Assembly: GCA_017745295.1 (NCBI GenBank)
Contig: JAGHZR010000004.1
Span: 336,405-400,404 of the forward strand
DNA: 64,000 nucleotides
Direction: 5' to 3'
DNA from: Novosphingobium sp.
GTDB lineage: Bacteria; Pseudomonadota; Alphaproteobacteria; Sphingomonadales; Sphingomonadaceae
The notes below the pieces were generated by a model. That model was not told the DNA's origin and made no database searches. It worked only from the letters and a program-made list of their open reading frames with translations. The position numbers were made by a program, and so were the translations under genes. This document shows positions 45,589 through 54,284 of the stretch, piece after piece. Each line of letters begins with the position of its first letter. Position 1 is the stretch's first letter.

Positions 45589-47322
45589 ATGATGAAGTCG
45601 CTTTCCGCCTCTCTCCTCGCCGCGACGCTCCTTTGCGGTACGGCACAGGCGCAAACCGCGCCGGCCAGCTTCGGCCACTACCAACCGGCTGCGACTTACG
45701 ACGGCATGGTCTCCACGTCGCGCTATGTCGAAATGCGCGACGGGGTGAAGCTGGCGATCCGGGTGGACCGGCCGACCAGGGACGGCAAGCCGGTCGATGG
45801 CCGCTTTCCGGTGATCTGGCACCACACCCTGTCGATCTCGCAGCAGACCGCCGACGGCGCGGGCGAGCGCGTGAGCGGCTTCCGGCAGGTCCAGGATCTC
45901 ACGCGCTACGGCTATGTCGTGGTGCAGGTGGCGCGGCGCGGCAACGGCCAGTCGACCGGCGTGCGGCGCGGCTACCATGACCGCAACGAGGCGCAGGACG
46001 CCTTCGACATGACGCAGTGGCTCGCCGCGCAGCCCTGGTCGGACGGCAAGGTCGGGGTCTACGGCTGCTCCAATACCGGCGATGCGGCCATTCATGTCAT
46101 GACCATGCGACCGCCAGCGCTGAAAGCGGTCTTCGCCGGCTGCTTCTCCTGGAACAAGTACGACGCTTTCCGGCGCGGCGGCATTTTCGCGCAGTGGGGC
46201 ACCGGCCCGACCCGCACGGTGGAGGATGACATGAAAGTCTCTCCCGTCGACGGCGACGAACAGAAGGTCGTGCTGCGCCAAGCGGCGGAGGAGCACCAAC
46301 TTTCCACGCCCCTGTTCGACATGTGGAAGCAGCTCCCCTACCGCGACAGCTGGTCCAGCCTGGTCGCAAGCCGCTTCTGGGCGGAAGGCAGCGCGTCCAG
46401 CTATGCCGACCAGATCCGGCTCGGCGCGGTGCCGCTCTACATTCAGGGCGGCTGGCGCGACGAACTGCGCGACCAGGGCTTCATTGCCCATGCCAACATC
46501 CCCGGATCGCGGCTGGTGATCGGCCCGTGGAAGCACTGCAACAGCGACGATTTCGCCCTGCTGGAGGAGATGCACCGCTTCTACGACCGGCACCTCAAGG
46601 GCATCGACACCGGCATCGACCGCGATGCGCCGATCCACTACTTCACCGTCAATGCCGCGCCGGGCACCGAGTGGCGTGCATCGGCGGACTGGCCGCTGAA
46701 ACAGACCCGCATGCAGCGCCTGTTCCTCGACGGCACGCGCCTGAGCGAGACCGCAGCGCGCAGCAAGCCGCTGACCTTCACGGCCGACTACACCGTGAAA
46801 TGTCCGAACGCGGGCGAGGGTTCGCAAGTGCAGCCCTGCCATGTCGAGGGATCCGGTGCCAGCATGCGCGGCACTCCGCTGGCGGCGGATACCGAAGTGA
46901 CCGGCAATGCCCTGGCCGACTTGTGGATCTCCGCTGACCAAAGCGATGCCAACGTCTTCGCCTATCTCGAAGATGTCGCGCCGGACGGCACCGTGCAGGT
47001 CGTCACCGAGGGTCGGCTGAAGGCGTCGCTGCGCAAGGAGGCGCAGGCGCCCTGGGCGATGCCGCCGGGCGTGCCGTGGCACCGATCTTACCAGGAGGAT
47101 GCGCAGCCGCTCAAAGCCGGGGAGCCGGTGCGTCTGCGCTTCGACATGATGCCCACGTCATGGCTGTTCCGCAAAGGGCACAGGATGCAGATCACCGTGA
47201 CCGGATCGGATCATCGCGAGCGCGCGCGGGACATCGCCACGCCGCCGCGCATCACCGTCTACTTCGATTGCGCGCATCCTTCCACGGTCAGCCTGCCGAT
47301 CATTCCGGCGACGCCCAACTGA
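45589..47322 (+). CDS. CocE/NonD (S15-like) secreted hydrolase
   Basis: Acyl-ester or peptide hydrolase of 577 aa with signal peptide 1-21. The family layout is present: RDGVKLAIRVDRP, VQVARRGNGQSTG, the nucleophile S161 in VYGCSNTGDAA, WKHCNSDD with the likely catalytic His, and a C-terminal jelly-roll (PVRLRFDMMPTSWLFRKGHR onward, in two blocks). Cocaine esterase and acyl-amino-acid hydrolases share this fold. It lies 35 bp after the previous gene and its stop overlaps the next start (TGATG), so it belongs to the operon. Confidence 0.87.
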   Translation: MMKSLSASLLAATLLCGTAQAQTAPASFGHYQPAATYDGMVSTSRYVEMRDGVKLAIRVDRPTRDGKPVDGRFPVIWHHTLSISQQTADGAGERVSGFRQVQDLTRYGYVVVQVARRGNGQSTGVRRGYHDRNEAQDAFDMTQWLAAQPWSDGKVGVYGCSNTGDAAIHVMTMRPPALKAVFAGCFSWNKYDAFRRGGIFAQWGTGPTRTVEDDMKVSPVDGDEQKVVLRQAAEEHQLSTPLFDMWKQLPYRDSWSSLVASRFWAEGSASSYADQIRLGAVPLYIQGGWRDELRDQGFIAHANIPGSRLVIGPWKHCNSDDFALLEEMHRFYDRHLKGIDTGIDRDAPIHYFTVNAAPGTEWRASADWPLKQTRMQRLFLDGTRLSETAARSKPLTFTADYTVKCPNAGEGSQVQPCHVEGSGASMRGTPLAADTEVTGNALADLWISADQSDANVFAYLEDVAPDGTVQVVTEGRLKASLRKEAQAPWAMPPGVPWHRSYQEDAQPLKAGEPVRLRFDMMPTSWLFRKGHRMQITVTGSDHRERARDIATPPRITVYFDCAHPSTVSLPIIPATPN

Positions 47323-48836
47323 TGCCGCTGCTGGCGCTGTTCGCCGCCGCGGCGGCGCTGGGAGGCGGAACCGTGGCGAGCGAGGCCTGCGCCCGGGCGG
47401 CGGGGCTGGCAGCGCCGGACGTGCGTATCGTCCGGACCACGCCGATAGCCCCTGGCAGCGGCTTCGTCTCCCCGGACGCCCGGGCGCCCAGGGTCGATGC
47501 CGAATTCTGCCGGATCGAGGGCGTGATCGAGCAGGAGATCGGTTTCGAGCTGTGGCTGCCGCTGCAGCGCGAATGGAACGGTCATCTGCTGACGGGCGGT
47601 GTGGGCGGACAGGCGGGGAGCTTCAATTACCGCGAACTGGCACGGGCGGTCTCGCGCGGCTATGCCGGTGCCAGCACCGACACCGGCCACAAGGCGAGCG
47701 ATCGTCACTGGCTGCTGGGCGGGGCCATGCGGGCGGCGAACTATGCCGAGCGCGCCAATCACCTGCTCGCGGTCAAGTCGAAGGCGCTGATCGCGGGCTT
47801 CTATGGCAAGCCGGTCCGCCGTGCGATCTTCTCGGGCTGCTCGGGCGGCGGGCGTCAGGCGATGACCGAGGCGCAGCGCTACCCGCAGGACTATGACGGC
47901 ATTCTTGCCGGAGCGCCCGGCGTGAACACGCCCGCCATGAGCGCCCGGCGCATGTGGGAGATGATCCGGCACCGCCGCCATGCCGGACTGATGTCCGCGG
48001 CCGACTGGTCGCTGGTATCCCGCAGCGGCGTGGCGGCCTGCGACAGCGACGATGGGCTGCGCGATGGCCTGGTGGCCAACCCTGCCGCCTGCCGCTTCGA
48101 CATAGCCGCTCTGCAATGTCGGCCCGGCGGCACCGGACAGTGTCTCAGCCCCGCGCAAGTCGCGTTCGCCACGCGCATCTACGCGCCGCTCCACGACGAG
48201 AACGGCAAGCGGATCGACGGGGGCATCCTGCCCGGCGTGCCGGTCAGCGCCACGCCGCTGCCCGAGCCGTTCACGCCCGGCCCGCCCTATCTCGCGGTGG
48301 CCCTGTTCGGCGACGGGGTGCACAAGGATCCGAACTGGGACGCCGCGACGTTTCGTCTTGCGGACGATCTTCCGGCGATCGACCGGGTGATGAACCTCCA
48401 TGCCGACGATCCCGACCTCTCCGCGTTCCGTGCGCGCGGCGGCAAGCTGCTGATGTACCAAGGCTGGGCCGACCCGCTGGTCCTGGCGCAATCGACCACC
48501 GACTATTTCGGCGCGGTCGGCAGGCGCATGGGCGGGGACGTTTCGGATTTCCTGCGGCTCTACATGGTCCCCGGCATGGACCACTGCGTCGGCGGAACAG
48601 GGCCGGACCTGTTCGGCGCGACCGGCGGCGAGGGGCTGGACCGCTCGCCCGCCCACGACATGCTGGCGGCGCTGGAGCGCTGGCTCGACACCGGCACTTC
48701 GCCCGGTGCGATCCTGGCCGTGAAACGCGAGGAAGGCGCAGTCACCATGCAGCGCCCGCTCTGCCCCTATCCGCAGGCGGCATACTATCGCGGCAGCGGG
48801 AGTCCTCTGCTGGCGAGTAGTTTCGAATGTCGCTGA
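47322..48836 (+). CDS. tannase/feruloyl-esterase family enzyme
   Basis: Secreted ester hydrolase of 504 aa with signal peptide about 1-19. It carries the family's CS-D-HC arrangement: C173-S174 in SGCSGGGRQA, D384 in GWADPLV and H421-C422 in GMDHCVGG, where the two cysteines form the disulfide linking nucleophile and His. The group includes tannases, FaeB feruloyl esterases and MHETase. With the receptor and two other hydrolases it points to hydrolysis of aromatic (gallate- or hydroxycinnamate-type) esters. The upstream extension of the frame is read-through from the CocE gene; the ATG overlapping its stop is the start. Confidence 0.92.
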   Translation: MPLLALFAAAAALGGGTVASEACARAAGLAAPDVRIVRTTPIAPGSGFVSPDARAPRVDAEFCRIEGVIEQEIGFELWLPLQREWNGHLLTGGVGGQAGSFNYRELARAVSRGYAGASTDTGHKASDRHWLLGGAMRAANYAERANHLLAVKSKALIAGFYGKPVRRAIFSGCSGGGRQAMTEAQRYPQDYDGILAGAPGVNTPAMSARRMWEMIRHRRHAGLMSAADWSLVSRSGVAACDSDDGLRDGLVANPAACRFDIAALQCRPGGTGQCLSPAQVAFATRIYAPLHDENGKRIDGGILPGVPVSATPLPEPFTPGPPYLAVALFGDGVHKDPNWDAATFRLADDLPAIDRVMNLHADDPDLSAFRARGGKLLMYQGWADPLVLAQSTTDYFGAVGRRMGGDVSDFLRLYMVPGMDHCVGGTGPDLFGATGGEGLDRSPAHDMLAALERWLDTGTSPGAILAVKREEGAVTMQRPLCPYPQAAYYRGSGSPLLASSFECR

Positions 48837-49025
48837 CGAGCTGTTCCGGACGCTTGCGGGAGCAGCTCAGCCCGCCCGGGCAGCGCTCGCGGAACTCGGC
48901 GCCATGGCCACTGGCGACCCACGCAAGAGCAAAACCGTGGATCGCGTCAGCGCGCTGATCGTCGATGCTGCGCCCGACCTTACGATAGGTTGGCCGGGCT
49001 TTGTTGCAGGTTTTCAATCAATAAC

Positions 49026-49051
49026 GGGGTGCTTCTTACTGGAAGCACCCC
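49026..49051 (+). terminator. hairpin terminator after the esterase operon
   Basis: GGGGTGCTTC (49026-49035), loop TTACTG, GAAGCACCCC (49042-49051), followed by ATTTCG. A perfect 10-bp stem, though with a poor T-run and 190 bp beyond the tannase stop. Confidence 0.55.
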
Positions 49052-49087
49052 ATTTCGTATCCGCTCCCGCCAACCCGAAACCATCAA

Positions 49088-49101
49088 TGTAAGGGCTTGC
49101 A
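49088..49101. promoter_or_regulatory. LacI-type operator B1
   Basis: TGTAAGGGCTTGCA, with one central mismatch. Its right arm forms the TTGCAA -35 element of the receptor promoter, so a bound repressor would block polymerase. It belongs to the second operator family, together with 52860, 56560, 57811, 61511, 62593 and 63866. Confidence 0.7.
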
Positions 49102-49163
49102 AACACTCACGTGCCTGTTTAGTAATGATTCATAACAATTGTGCTTTTGGGAGAGGCAAAATT

Positions 49164-51335
49164 ATGCGTGTGTTCACCGGCAGATCCACTTCCGCAGCCA
49201 TTTCCGCGTTGCTGGCAGGAGTGGCACTGCCCGCCTCGGCGCAAGAAGCGCCCTCAACGGAACCGGTGCCCACCGGCGGGCTTCAGGAAATCGTCGTTAC
49301 GGCCGAGCGCCGCACCCAGAGCCTTCAGGACGTGCCGATCTCCGCTACCGTGCTGACCGGGGACACTATCCTGCAAAGGGGCGTCACCGGGGTGAACGAT
49401 CTCCAGCAGGTCGCGCCTTCGGTGGCGATCAATACGTTCAACCGTTCCACTTTCATCAACATCCGCGGCGTGGGCATTGCGCAGTCGGCCCCCACGTCCA
49501 GCCCCGGTGTCGCCTTCTACATCGACGGGCAGCTGATCCCGCACGAGCAGTTCATCGGCCAGAGCTTCTACGACATCGCCTCCATCGAAGTGCTGCGCGG
49601 CCCGCAGGGTACGCTGAGCGGGCAGAACTCAACCGGCGGCGCCATCTACGTTCGCACGCCCGCGCCTGAGTACGACACGGTTTCGGGGATGGTCGATGCG
49701 ACTTACGGCAATTACGACGCGCTGAAGCTGGTCGGCGCGATCAACCTTTCGGGCAGCGAGCAGTTCGCCGTGCGCATCGCCGGTATCCGCGATCGCCGTG
49801 ACAGCTTCACCAAGAACATCGGCCCCAGTGAGAGCAATCCGGGCAATCTCGACCTCTGGGGCGTGCGCCTGAATGCCGCGATGCGCAACACTGACCAGAC
49901 GCTCTCCGCCAACGTCCGCGTCGACTGGTTCAAATCGGTGTCGGACAACAATGCAGTCAAGCGGCGCGGCGATACCGTATCGAGCGACCCCTTCGTGATC
50001 CAGGAGGATGCCCGCTCGTTCCAGAACCAGGACGGCTATCGCCTCTCGTTCGAACCGCGCATCGCCTTGACGCCGGACATCGACTTGCGCACGCAGGTCT
50101 CGTACCAGAACATGCATACGATCGACCAGACCGACGGCGATCGCAGCGCCACGGCGCGCCCCCGACCGCCCGCTTCCAACACCGGCCGGGTCAGCCTCGT
50201 CAGCACCGATTTCGACACCTTCATGGCCGAGGTCAATCTGCTTTCGAGTCAGAAGGGGAAGTTCAACTGGGTTCTGGGCGCTTTCTACCTCGATGAGGAT
50301 GTCCTGACCTTCTCGCGCCGCGACAACAACCACACGACGGATTTCGTTTCCTCCACCTCGACCTTCAAGACGCTGGCGCATAATACGACCAAGTCGGCCT
50401 TCGGACAGGCCAACTGGTTCGTCACCGATGCGCTCGAACTGGTGGCCGGTCTGCGCTATTCGGAAGACCAGCAGGTCTACAACCGCATCATCCCCGCCGG
50501 CACGGTGCCGCCCGGCGCGGATACGACCGGTGTGCAGAAGTCCAGAAAGTGGACGGGCAAGCTGGGCGTGAACTATCACATCGACCGCACCCTGCTCTAC
50601 GCCACGGCCTCGCAAGGGTACAAGGCGGGCGGCGTCAACCTGACGATCGGCGTGCCCAACTTCGGGCCGGAGACGAACCGCGTCTACGAGGCCGGGTTCA
50701 AGACGACCCTGCTGGGCAACCGCCTGCGCGTGAACGGCGATGTCTTCTATTCGGACTATCAGGATATCCAGTTCTCCAGCCTGCTGGATACGCTGCCGCT
50801 CACGCAGAACGCGGCCTCCGGCAAGGCCTATGGCGGCGAACTGGAGGTCACGGGCCAGTTCGGCGGCTTCGGCATCAATGCCGGCGTGGGTTATCTGAAG
50901 GCGGAATTCGCCGAGGACACCTGCATCACCGACACCAACCAGAGCGGCACCGATGCGGGCTGCCCCACCAACCTGCGGTTCGTGCCCAAGGGCCGGGCGC
51001 TGCCGTTCTCGCCGGAATGGACGATCAACGCGGGTGCCCAGTACGATTTCGAGGTGGGCACCGTAACGGTCACGCCGCGCGTGCAGTGGTCGCACCTCTC
51101 GCAGCAAGTCGCGACGCCGTTTCCCAGCGCGAACACCATCGTACCGGGCCGGGACGTGTTCGACGCCCGCCTGACGGTAGACTTCGACGGCGCCTACAAG
51201 CTGGAGGGCTTCGTCAACAACTTCACCAACAAGACCTATATCGCCTCGCAGATACAGAACTCGTCGAGCGCGGACGGCGGCAGCATCTACGGCGCGCCGC
51301 GCACTTACGGCATCCGGGCGGTGGCGAAGTTCTGA
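49164..51335 (+). CDS. TonB-dependent receptor of the second LacI regulon
   Basis: Outer-membrane transporter of 723 aa, shorter than the other three receptors here, with signal peptide 1-26 (LPASAQ). TonB-box region QEIVVTAERR and plug motifs (SFYDIASIEVLRGPQGTLSG, NSTGGAIYV) are those of the siderophore/vitamin-like branch common in sphingomonads for diverse hydrophobic ligands. The barrel ends YGIRAVAKF. ATG 49164 has GGGAGAGG upstream; an earlier in-frame start at 48990 would run through operator and promoter and is rejected. Confidence 0.92.
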   Translation: MRVFTGRSTSAAISALLAGVALPASAQEAPSTEPVPTGGLQEIVVTAERRTQSLQDVPISATVLTGDTILQRGVTGVNDLQQVAPSVAINTFNRSTFINIRGVGIAQSAPTSSPGVAFYIDGQLIPHEQFIGQSFYDIASIEVLRGPQGTLSGQNSTGGAIYVRTPAPEYDTVSGMVDATYGNYDALKLVGAINLSGSEQFAVRIAGIRDRRDSFTKNIGPSESNPGNLDLWGVRLNAAMRNTDQTLSANVRVDWFKSVSDNNAVKRRGDTVSSDPFVIQEDARSFQNQDGYRLSFEPRIALTPDIDLRTQVSYQNMHTIDQTDGDRSATARPRPPASNTGRVSLVSTDFDTFMAEVNLLSSQKGKFNWVLGAFYLDEDVLTFSRRDNNHTTDFVSSTSTFKTLAHNTTKSAFGQANWFVTDALELVAGLRYSEDQQVYNRIIPAGTVPPGADTTGVQKSRKWTGKLGVNYHIDRTLLYATASQGYKAGGVNLTIGVPNFGPETNRVYEAGFKTTLLGNRLRVNGDVFYSDYQDIQFSSLLDTLPLTQNAASGKAYGGELEVTGQFGGFGINAGVGYLKAEFAEDTCITDTNQSGTDAGCPTNLRFVPKGRALPFSPEWTINAGAQYDFEVGTVTVTPRVQWSHLSQQVATPFPSANTIVPGRDVFDARLTVDFDGAYKLEGFVNNFTNKTYIASQIQNSSSADGGSIYGAPRTYGIRAVAKF

Positions 51336-51366
51336 GCCTTCCGTCCCGAACCTGCGTGCTTTCCCG

Positions 51367-51400
51367 AAAGGGGCTCCCGCCAGCGGGAGCCCCTTTTCTT
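51367..51400 (+). terminator. rho-independent terminator between convergent genes
   Basis: A 13-bp stem (51367-51379 with 51384-51396), loop CCAG, followed by TTTTCTTTT. It ends the receptor transcript and probably also serves the converging MmgE/PrpD gene. Confidence 0.85.
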
Positions 51401-51423
51401 TTGTTGCCTGGAGAACCGGGCGG

Positions 51424-52833
51424 TCAGGCGAAGACCGCGCGGATATCGCGCCGCTCCGCGATCTCCAGGACGGCGGCGGCAAGGGCGCGAGCGGGCTGGT
51501 CCGCCAGGGGCAGCCGGGCGCGGCCGCAGCAATCCACGAACTTTTCCACCAGACCTGCCCGATCGAGCGGCCGCTCCGGCGACCCGAGGGGAACATGCAG
51601 CTCGCGGCGCAGCGTCTGTCCGTCGGCGAGGTCGACTTCCAGGAACCCGCCCGAACCCGGCGGCCAATCCGGCGCCGACACTTCGACGGCGGAAACCCGC
51701 GCGGCCATCGCCAGAACGGCAGGATCGGCGAGGGACGCAGCGTCGAAATCATCCAGCGTCACGTTACCCCGCACCGCCGCCAGCGCGAGGGTGAAGGGGA
51801 TGGAGAATTTCGCATCGATCGCCACGGCTGGCGCCTGCTTGCGCTCCAGCGGTTCGATCAGCATGCGCGTCACCCGGTCGGTCCCGGCGCGGATGGCGAC
51901 GACCCGCTCCGGACCGAGACCCTGCCCGTGGATCAGCTGCCCGGCCAGTTCGATGTAGACGTGGGTTCCCCGGCACGAAGGCCAGGGTTTGAAGCTGAGC
52001 ATTTCGCCGTAGAACCGCTTGCCGAGGTCGTTCAGGAGGTCACTGCTGTCGAATTGACCACCTGCGTAAAGGTCGAAGAAGCCATCGCGTCCTTCGAAAG
52101 GGGCATCGAAGCCCGCGACACCTTCGGCGGCGAGCCGCGCTGCGACGATGGCGGCCTGCGCCGGGAACGCCTCGCGGATGGCGCGGATGTTGGTCTCGCG
52201 ATTGTGCTTGATCGCGCCGGGCATCGTCGTCTGGCAGAGCGTGAGCGAAAGGGCGCTGCGGGTCTGCTTCCAGTCCAGCCCCAGCAGCCGCGCGCAGGCC
52301 GCCGCGGCGCCGTAAGCGCCCAGGATCGGCGGCGGATACCAGCCTCCCGCTTCCATCGGCCGCCGCAGCGCCAGCGCCATGCGGCAGACCAGATCGCACC
52401 CGATCGCCAGTGCCGTGAGAAGCTCCAGGCCGCTGGCGCCGGTCTCCTGCGCAAGCGCGAGGGCCGCCGGGATCAGCGAGGCGTTCGGATGACTGGGGGC
52501 GGCATCGAAGGCGTCCTCGTAGTCCAGAGCATGGGCCATGGCGCCGTTCGCGAAAGCCGCGACTTCCGCCGGAACGAGCAGATCGGTGCCGAACACCCGG
52601 CAGGCACCGGTGCCCTGGCGGGCCGCCAGGTTCAGGAACGGGCGCACGTCGGCGCTCATGCCGCTGGCCGCGATCATCACACCGGTTCCGTCGAGGAGCG
52701 CCCGCGACGTCATCTCGATGCTCTCGGGCGAGAGGGCGGACCACGGCGTCTCGGCAATGTGACGGCAAAGCGTTTCGGAGAGGAGACCTTCCGGCGGGGC
52801 GATCATGATCGTGCTGTCCTGTTTATGTTTCAT
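51424..52833 (-). CDS. MmgE/PrpD family protein
   Basis: Cytosolic protein of 469 aa of the family of 2-methylcitrate dehydratase, cis-aconitate decarboxylase and iminodisuccinate epimerase, which act on di- or tricarboxylic acids. Family marks: ALLDGTGVMIAASG, FANGAMAHALDYEDAF and the substrate-loop KPWPSCRGTHVYIE. The propionate pathway genes prpB/prpC are absent nearby, so a methylcitrate role is not supported. ATG 52833 is used; ATG 52806 is an alternative nine codons in. Operator B2 lies just upstream, shared with the divergent MFS gene. Confidence 0.88.
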   Translation of the reverse strand: MKHKQDSTIMIAPPEGLLSETLCRHIAETPWSALSPESIEMTSRALLDGTGVMIAASGMSADVRPFLNLAARQGTGACRVFGTDLLVPAEVAAFANGAMAHALDYEDAFDAAPSHPNASLIPAALALAQETGASGLELLTALAIGCDLVCRMALALRRPMEAGGWYPPPILGAYGAAAACARLLGLDWKQTRSALSLTLCQTTMPGAIKHNRETNIRAIREAFPAQAAIVAARLAAEGVAGFDAPFEGRDGFFDLYAGGQFDSSDLLNDLGKRFYGEMLSFKPWPSCRGTHVYIELAGQLIHGQGLGPERVVAIRAGTDRVTRMLIEPLERKQAPAVAIDAKFSIPFTLALAAVRGNVTLDDFDAASLADPAVLAMAARVSAVEVSAPDWPPGSGGFLEVDLADGQTLRRELHVPLGSPERPLDRAGLVEKFVDCCGRARLPLADQPARALAAAVLEIAERRDIRAVFA

Positions 52834-52859
52834 GCTTCATTTCAAACAAGCCGTTTTTA

Positions 52860-52873
52860 CGCAAGCGCTTTCA
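52860..52873. promoter_or_regulatory. LacI-type operator B2
   Basis: CGCAAGCGCTTTCA, centred on CG, in the 99-bp gap between divergent MmgE/PrpD and MFS genes. Its right arm TTTCAT with TACGGT 17 bp on could be the MFS promoter. Confidence 0.7.
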
Positions 52874-52932
52874 TCGGCGGAAAAGCTGGGTTACGGTAAG
52901 CGGAACAGATCCAATGACCGCGCGGAGAGAGC

Positions 52933-54234
52933 ATGACGGACCAGGAAACGACAATCGGGCGCAAGGTGCTGTGGCGGCTGGTGCTGCCCAGCGCCTTGTT
53001 CATCCTGATGGGGTCAATAGACCGCGCCAATGTCGGGTTCGCGGCCTTGCAGATGAACCAGACACTCGGGCTTTCGGGATCGAAGTATGGTTTCGCGGCG
53101 GGAGTGCTGTTCGTGGGCTACCTCGCCGCCAAGTATCCGAGCGTGCTGCTGTTCGAGGCGATCGGCATGCGCCGGTGGCTGGCCACCATCACCCTGGCCT
53201 GGGGCGTCTCCGCTTCGGCCATGGCGCTGGTCCAGACCGAGGGGCAGCTCTACGCCTTGCGCGTGGTCATCGGCTTCACCGAGGGAGGGCTTTCTTCCGG
53301 CCTGATGATCTACCTCAGCCACTGGGCGAGCGAGCGCTATCGCGCATCGGTCCTGGCGCTGCCGATCATGGCGATCTCGATCGCGCAAGTCGTGGGCGCG
53401 CCGGTCTCGGGCTGGCTGATGCAGGTGGACAATCCGCTGGGCTGGGAAGGGTGGCGCTGGATGTTCCTGGTGGAAGGGATGCCCGCGGTCCTGCTGGGCC
53501 TGTTCGCCTGGTTCCATTACCCGGACTCGCCGCAGGAAGCGCGCTGGCTCAGCCCTTCGGAAAAGGCCTGGATCGCCGCCAATATCAAGGGTGCGACGAA
53601 GCCGGCGAAGGGCGCTGCGGCCAAGGGACGCTGGGACGTGCTGCGCCTGCCGGTCGGCTGGGTCTCGGCGCTGATCTGGTTCTGCATCCTCTCGGGCAAC
53701 TACGGCATCATGTTCTGGCTGCCGCAGATCGTGCGCGGGCTGACGGGCCTGACGCCCGCCGAAACCGGCCTGATCGTCGCGTTGCCCTGGGCGGGAAGCG
53801 CGGTGGGCCTCTACCTGAACGCGCGCCATTCGGACCGCACGCAGGAGCGGTTCATGCACGTCGCGGTTCCTGCGCTGGGCGGAGCGGCGGGGCTGCTGAC
53901 GGCCTATGTGCTGGGGCCGGGCCTGCCGGGGCTGGTCGCGCTGGTGATCGGCGGCGCCTGCGTCGGCTCGACGGTGGCGGCGTTCTGGGCGATTCCCACG
54001 CGTCTGCTGCCGCCGTCGGCGCTGGCCATGGGCATCGTCGCGATCAACATCGTCGGCAGCCTTGCCGGTGCGACGGTCCCGCCGGCGATGGGCTGGCTGC
54101 GCGATACCAGCGGTTCGTTCCTGCCGCCGACGCTGCTGTTGGCAGCTATCCAAGTCATGCTGGCAGTGCTGTGCGTGATCGGGCGGAAGCTGGAGCGGGG
54201 CGGGCTGGCCGCTCGCGCGGCTGCTTTGGCCTGA
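52933..54234 (+). CDS. MFS transporter, anion:cation symporter type
   Basis: Inner-membrane transporter of 433 aa with 12 predicted segments. SIDRANVGFAALQMNQTLGLS in TM1 (split at the loop), a TM4 segment GFTEGGLSSGLMIYLSHW and loop WASERYRASV are typical of the ACS family that imports organic acids such as tartrate, phthalate or galacturonate. A GGAGAG ribosome-binding site precedes ATG 52933. Under operator B2 it probably imports the acid processed by MmgE/PrpD. Confidence 0.9.
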   Translation: MTDQETTIGRKVLWRLVLPSALFILMGSIDRANVGFAALQMNQTLGLSGSKYGFAAGVLFVGYLAAKYPSVLLFEAIGMRRWLATITLAWGVSASAMALVQTEGQLYALRVVIGFTEGGLSSGLMIYLSHWASERYRASVLALPIMAISIAQVVGAPVSGWLMQVDNPLGWEGWRWMFLVEGMPAVLLGLFAWFHYPDSPQEARWLSPSEKAWIAANIKGATKPAKGAAAKGRWDVLRLPVGWVSALIWFCILSGNYGIMFWLPQIVRGLTGLTPAETGLIVALPWAGSAVGLYLNARHSDRTQERFMHVAVPALGGAAGLLTAYVLGPGLPGLVALVIGGACVGSTVAAFWAIPTRLLPPSALAMGIVAINIVGSLAGATVPPAMGWLRDTSGSFLPPTLLLAAIQVMLAVLCVIGRKLERGGLAARAAALA

Positions 54235-54284
54235 GCACGAAACCCATGCCGGAGCCGCGGAAGGCTCCCCGGCATGGGCGGAGT

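Larger units (their letters stand above)
48837..49163 (+). promoter_or_regulatory. intergenic region: hairpin, operator and promoter of the next receptor
   Basis: About 330 bp. It contains a terminator-like hairpin (49026-49051), LacI-type operator B1 (49088-49101), a promoter reading TTGCAA (49097-49102), 17 bp, TAGTAA (49120-49125), and GGGAGAGG before the receptor ATG. The segment 48840-49020 shows no gene I trust. Confidence 0.6.

Noticed and set aside
48742..49017. Minus-strand open frame of 91 codons after the tannase gene, with a GGGCTTTGTTGCA stretch resembling insertion-sequence ends
   Set aside because: No transposase motif, no second terminal repeat and no target duplication were found; it overlaps the tannase 3' end and looks like chance or an old remnant.
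51424..52833. Assignment of the MmgE/PrpD protein as 2-methylcitrate dehydratase (prpD)
   Set aside because: No prpB, prpC or acnD neighbours; the family is broad and context points to another di- or tricarboxylate.
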